Source: Bog-756 sp038210245
GTDB taxonomy: Bacteria; Actinomycetota; Acidimicrobiia; Acidimicrobiales; RAAP-2
Direction: 5' to 3'
Assembly (NCBI GenBank): GCA_038210245.1
Contig: JBBQWW010000009.1
Location: 4,006 to 68,005 of the forward strand
DNA length: 64,000 bases
Shown here: positions 60,813-64,000 of the stretch, piece by piece
Numbering within the stretch: the stretch's first letter is position 1
How the letters are laid out: every line of letters starts with the position of its first letter
Translations under genes and position numbers: made by a program
Notes under the pieces: generated by a model
Seen by the model: only the letters and a program-made list of their open reading frames with translations
Told to the model about the DNA's origin: nothing
The model's database searches: none

Positions 60813-62294
60813 CTACGCAGGGCGGGAGCCGGTGGTGATGTCGACGTCGCCCGGTGTTTGGGCCTGGGCGTGAGCGTCGATCAGCAGGGCCAGGGAGGCG
60901 GTGACCCGCTCAGCCGTGGGCAGGTGGAGCCCTTCGTCGGGACCGTGGGCATTGGCACCCGGGCCGAGCACGCCCAGGGCCAGCAGGTGGGCCTCGGGAA
61001 ACCGGTCGGCCAGCCAGCCCATGAAGGGGATGGTCCCGCCCTCGCCCAACTGGCCGTAGGACGGACCGAAGCAGGCGGTCGAGGCGCGGTCGAGGGCGGC
61101 GTCCATCCATGGGGCCGGCGGTCGGGCCGCCCATCCGGCCGCCGGTGGCTCGGCCTCCCAGGTCACCGAGGCCCCATAGGGCGGATCGGAGGTGAAGGCC
61201 CGGGCCACCGCGGCGGCGGCCGCTCCGGCGTCGGCGGTGGGCGGGAGACGGATGGCCAACTTCACCGAGGTGAGGGGGCGCAGGACCGCCCCGGCCTCGG
61301 CCGTGGGGGGCAGGCCGTCGGCCCCCACCACGGCCACCGAGGCCCGCCAGGCCTGGCGCAAGGCCTGCTCAGCGGCGTCCCTGCCCTGGAGCTGGAGTCG
61401 GCCGACCACAGGAAAGGGCGGTCCGCTGGAGCCGGCGGCCCCGAGCGCCCCGGCCAAGTGGTCGGCGGCGGCGGCCGCACCGGGCGGAAGGTCGACCACG
61501 AGCTCGGGGAGCCGGAGGTCGCCGGTGGCGACGTCCTCGATCCGGTCCAGCAGCAGCCGGAGGATCCGGAAGGACGAGGGCACCACCGCCCCGGCCGAGC
61601 CGCTGTGCACCCCGTGGTCCAGCACCCGCACGGTGAGGGTGCCCACCAGGGCTCCACGGAGCGAGGTGGTCACCCACAGGCGGTCGTAGGTGGCACAGCC
61701 CGAATCGAGGGCCAGCACCACGTCGGGCGTGCCGATCCGGTCGGCCAGATGGGACAGGACGGCCTGCAGGTGGGGGCTGCCGCTCTCCTCCGACCCTTCG
61801 GCCACCACCAGACAGCGGGCATGCCGGCCGCCCCCGGCCCGGACCGCCTCCAGGGCCAGCAGGGCCGAGGGCAGGGCGTACCCGTCGTCGGCCACTCCCC
61901 GGGCGTAGAGCCACTCCCCTTCGACCACCGGGGCCCAGGGCCCTCGGCCGGCGGTCCATCCCTCGAACGGTGGCTGCTTGTCGTAGTGGCCGTAGATGAG
62001 GACGGTCCCGGTGGCGTCGGGATCGGTGGCGGGCACGTCGATGACCACGGTGGGAGTCAGCCCCGCCAGTCGCACCACCTCCACGGTGGCCCCGGGCAGG
62101 GTCCGTCGCCGGGCCCAGTCGGCCAGCAGCTCGGCGGCCGCCTCCAGATGCCCGTGCTCCTCCCATCCGGCGTCATAGGCCGGCGACAGGCTGGGGATGC
62201 GGGCGAACTCCATCAAGAGGGGCAGGACGTCGCCCGTCCACCGCTCGTGCACGTAGGCGCGGGTGTCGGCGACCCGGAGCGCGCTCGGCACCAT
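60813..62294 (-). CDS. M20-family metallopeptidase/dipeptidase
   Basis: The 493-residue protein has a complete M20 site: YGHYDKQPP (His and Asp), GVADDGY (bridging Asp), AEGSEESGSP (base and metal Glu) and DSGC. GVHSGSAGAVVP is the usual dimerisation-domain entry, and a later segment has GEGGTIPF. It should hydrolyse dipeptides or acylated amino acids in the cytoplasm. ATG 62294 follows GTGAGG; a TTG one codon earlier is also open. It is followed on the plus side by the convergent glycosyltransferase-like gene. Confidence 0.92.
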   Translation of the reverse strand: MVPSALRVADTRAYVHERWTGDVLPLLMEFARIPSLSPAYDAGWEEHGHLEAAAELLADWARRRTLPGATVEVVRLAGLTPTVVIDVPATDPDATGTVLIYGHYDKQPPFEGWTAGRGPWAPVVEGEWLYARGVADDGYALPSALLALEAVRAGGGRHARCLVVAEGSEESGSPHLQAVLSHLADRIGTPDVVLALDSGCATYDRLWVTTSLRGALVGTLTVRVLDHGVHSGSAGAVVPSSFRILRLLLDRIEDVATGDLRLPELVVDLPPGAAAAADHLAGALGAAGSSGPPFPVVGRLQLQGRDAAEQALRQAWRASVAVVGADGLPPTAEAGAVLRPLTSVKLAIRLPPTADAGAAAAAVARAFTSDPPYGASVTWEAEPPAAGWAARPPAPWMDAALDRASTACFGPSYGQLGEGGTIPFMGWLADRFPEAHLLALGVLGPGANAHGPDEGLHLPTAERVTASLALLIDAHAQAQTPGDVDITTGSRPA

Positions 62295-62341
62295 CAACGC
62301 ATCCTCACCTGGGGGCTCGGGCCGGACCGTGTGACCCAGGT

Positions 62342-63838
62342 TCAGCGCATGACCCGGCGCACGCCCTCACCGGTGGCCAGCGCGGGATCGGCCAGATCGA
62401 TGAAGGTGGGGACGGGTATGGCGTCCAGCTCCTCGGCACCGTCGCCGGGACGGGGCTCGGACGGCACCGTGGTGTACTCACCCGAGTCGGAGCGGAACAC
62501 CACCAGGGCCCGCTTGCGCTTGCCGATGCCCTCGGCACCCCGCATCTCGTTGCAGATCTGCACGGCCAGGAAGTAGGCGATGATCGGCGCGATGACCACG
62601 GCGAAGCGGAAGAACCACAGCACCCAGTTGAGCGGGATCTGGAAGAAGTTGGCCAGGACGTCGGTCGACGAGGCGAAGAACGTCATACCCAGCAGGGTGA
62701 GCATGGCCGCACCGGCTCCGGTGCGCTTGGGCCGGTCGCGGGGTCGGTCCAGCAGGTTGTGGTACGCCAAGTCCTTGGTGTGTCTCGATTCGATGAAGGG
62801 CCAGATGAGGAGGATGTTGAAGATGATCCCCGGAAAGATCACCGCGGGCAGGAAGACCTCGAGCGGGATGGTGTGGCCCCACCCCGACCACTCCCAGCTG
62901 GGCATGATCCGGAGCGCCCCGTCGAGCCAACCCATGTACCAGTCCGGCTGCACGGCGTAGGAGATCTGGTACGGCTCGTACTGGCCGAACTGCCAGATGG
63001 GGTTGATCTGGGCGAAGCCGCCGAGCAGGAAGATCACACCGGTGCTCACGAACAGGAAGCCGGTCGTCTTGGCCATGAAGGTCGGAAACATCGGGGAGCC
63101 GACCACGTTGTGCTCGGTCTTCCCCTTGCCGGGGAACTGGGTGTGCTTCTGTTTGACCAGGAGCCCGAGGTGGGCGGCGAGCAGCCCGATGAGGATCAAC
63201 GGCACGATCAGCACGTGGAGTATGTAGAACCGCTCGAGGATGATCCCGTTCCCCGGGAAGTTCCCCCCGAACACGAAGAAGGCCAGATAGCTCCCGACCA
63301 GGGGGATGGACTCGATGATGGAGTAGGCGATGCGGATACCCGTCCCCGAGACCAGGTCGTCGGGGAGCGAGTAGCCGAGGAACCCGTTGACGATGCCCAG
63401 GATGAGCATGGTCACGCCGACGATCCAGTTGAACTCGCGGGGCTTGCGGAAGGCGCCGGTGAAGTACACCCGGGCCATGTGCACGGCGATGGAGCCGAGG
63501 AAGATGTCGGCGGCCCAGTGGTGGGCCTGGCGCATCAACAGGCCGGACCGGACATCGAAGGACAGCCCCACCGACGAGGAGTAGGCCTCGGAGACCCGCT
63601 GGCCCCGGAGGGGGACGTAGGAGCCGTGGTAGACGATCTCGTGGGCCGAGGGGATGTAGTACAGCGAGAGGAACACCCCGGTGGCCAGCAGCACCACGAA
63701 GGAGTACAGGGCGATCTCCCCCAGCATGAAGGACCAGTGGTCGGGGAAGATCTTGTCCAGGAAGGTGCGCCCGCCCTTGGCCACGCCCAGCCGGTCGTCG
63801 ACCCACTTCAGCGAGCTGTCGATGGTCTTGTCGATCAT
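62342..63838 (-). CDS. qcrB: Cytochrome bc1 complex cytochrome b subunit
   Basis: The 498-residue protein has eight or more hydrophobic helices. HHWAADIFLGSIAVHMAR holds two heme-b His ligands, and HVLIVPLILIGLLAAHLG another pair. PDWYMGWLDG is the quinol-site motif in place of PEWY. It has the long C-terminal extension (~130 residues) seen in actinobacterial QcrB. It accepts electrons from menaquinol and hands them to the Rieske protein and QcrC. The ATG overlaps the qcrA stop by 4 bp. Confidence 0.96.
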   Translation of the reverse strand: MIDKTIDSSLKWVDDRLGVAKGGRTFLDKIFPDHWSFMLGEIALYSFVVLLATGVFLSLYYIPSAHEIVYHGSYVPLRGQRVSEAYSSSVGLSFDVRSGLLMRQAHHWAADIFLGSIAVHMARVYFTGAFRKPREFNWIVGVTMLILGIVNGFLGYSLPDDLVSGTGIRIAYSIIESIPLVGSYLAFFVFGGNFPGNGIILERFYILHVLIVPLILIGLLAAHLGLLVKQKHTQFPGKGKTEHNVVGSPMFPTFMAKTTGFLFVSTGVIFLLGGFAQINPIWQFGQYEPYQISYAVQPDWYMGWLDGALRIMPSWEWSGWGHTIPLEVFLPAVIFPGIIFNILLIWPFIESRHTKDLAYHNLLDRPRDRPKRTGAGAAMLTLLGMTFFASSTDVLANFFQIPLNWVLWFFRFAVVIAPIIAYFLAVQICNEMRGAEGIGKRKRALVVFRSDSGEYTTVPSEPRPGDGAEELDAIPVPTFIDLADPALATGEGVRRVMR

Positions 63839-64000
63839 GACGGGGGCCGCTCCCAGAATCCCGGCCCGGGAGCCTGGTTGAGACCGCCGTTGGCCACCAG
63901 CAGGCCGGCGGAGTCGACAGTGATGGGCAGCATGGGGAGGGGCCGGGGAGCAGGGCCGAACTCGGGCAGGGCCCCGGCGTTGACATTGAAGATCGACTGG
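63835..64000 (-). CDS. qcrA: Rieske iron-sulfur protein, C-terminal end only (partial)
   Basis: The frame is open from the right window edge and codes for the last 54 residues, ending FNVNAGALPEFGPAPRPLP...WERPPS. Its stop codon is inside the ATGA overlap with qcrB. PAPRPLPMLPITVDSAG is the usual C-terminal strand of the Rieske domain. The cluster-binding motifs would lie beyond position 64000. The assignment rests on gene order and this tail. Confidence 0.85.
   Translation of the reverse strand, partial: QSIFNVNAGALPEFGPAPRPLPMLPITVDSAGLLVANGGLNQAPGPGFWERPPS

Noticed and set aside
58968..62576. Very long plus-strand frame of 1202 codons
   Set aside because: It runs across the glycosyltransferase-like gene in another frame and antisense to the M20 and qcrB genes; composition is non-protein-like.
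1..64000. tRNA, rRNA, insertion sequences, transposases or phage genes
   Set aside because: None recognised; intergenic regions are short and no terminal inverted repeats with a transposase were found.

Overview
This is a 64 kb stretch of a very GC-rich, densely coding bacterial genome. It is most likely from the actinobacterial class Acidimicrobiia or a close relative. The clues are a split pntAA/pntAB/pntB transhydrogenase, an actinobacterial cytochrome oxidase subunit IV (ctaF) behind ctaC-ctaD, an F420-type luciferase-like oxidoreductase, a KstR-like TetR regulator, mycobacterial-style steroid ring C/D genes, and three secreted proteins built from a 42-residue repeat that I associate with Acidimicrobiia. 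The assignment is inference; no rRNA or tRNA is visible.

Layout. 1-8.3 kb: the N-terminal part of a membrane-anchored GH18-like protein (runs off the left edge), a PIN-TRAM membrane protein with an eroded active site, a secreted IPT/TIG-repeat protein, the proton-translocating transhydrogenase operon, and an EAL phosphodiesterase. 8.3-13 kb: a steroid C/D-ring block, with an SDR divergent from echA20-ipdA-ipdB-ipdC in the same order as around Rv3549c-Rv3553 of Mycobacterium tuberculosis. 13-19.1 kb: a cytochrome P450, a stand-alone ketosynthase and a large PAS-GGDEF-EAL protein. 19.1-41 kb: a catabolic region with a thiolase, two paired acyl-CoA dehydrogenase sets, SDR, SGNH hydrolase, two amidohydrolases, an F420-type oxidoreductase, aldehyde dehydrogenase, a cyclase-family protein and two divergent TetR regulators. 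It is interrupted by two secreted repeat proteins (CHAP and CAP domains) and a small MscS operon.

41-54.5 kb: an ABC exporter, a sphingosine-phosphate-lyase-like PLP enzyme, an MFS exporter, a second nitronate-monooxygenase-like protein, a GH1 glycosidase, thiolase-like and crotonase genes, tatA, and an MBL-fold hydrolase. 54.6-64 kb: ctaC-ctaD-ctaF, DegV, a polytopic glycosyltransferase-like protein, an M20 peptidase, qcrB and the 3' end of qcrA (Rieske protein).

The most interesting signal is regulatory. A 15-bp palindrome close to CTGACGGNCNGTCAG occurs at five promoter regions: SDR/echA20, thiolase/acyl-CoA dehydrogenase, an amidohydrolase, a second amidohydrolase and the aldehyde dehydrogenase. 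In three of them it abuts or covers a recognisable -10 box. This suggests that the steroid C/D block and the distal catabolic genes form one repressor regulon, perhaps controlled by one of the TetR proteins encoded at 39.5-41 kb. A second theme is leaderless transcription: many genes have a TANNNT box 5-9 nt before an ATG or GTG start. A third is the 42-residue repeat module attached to three different extracellular domains.
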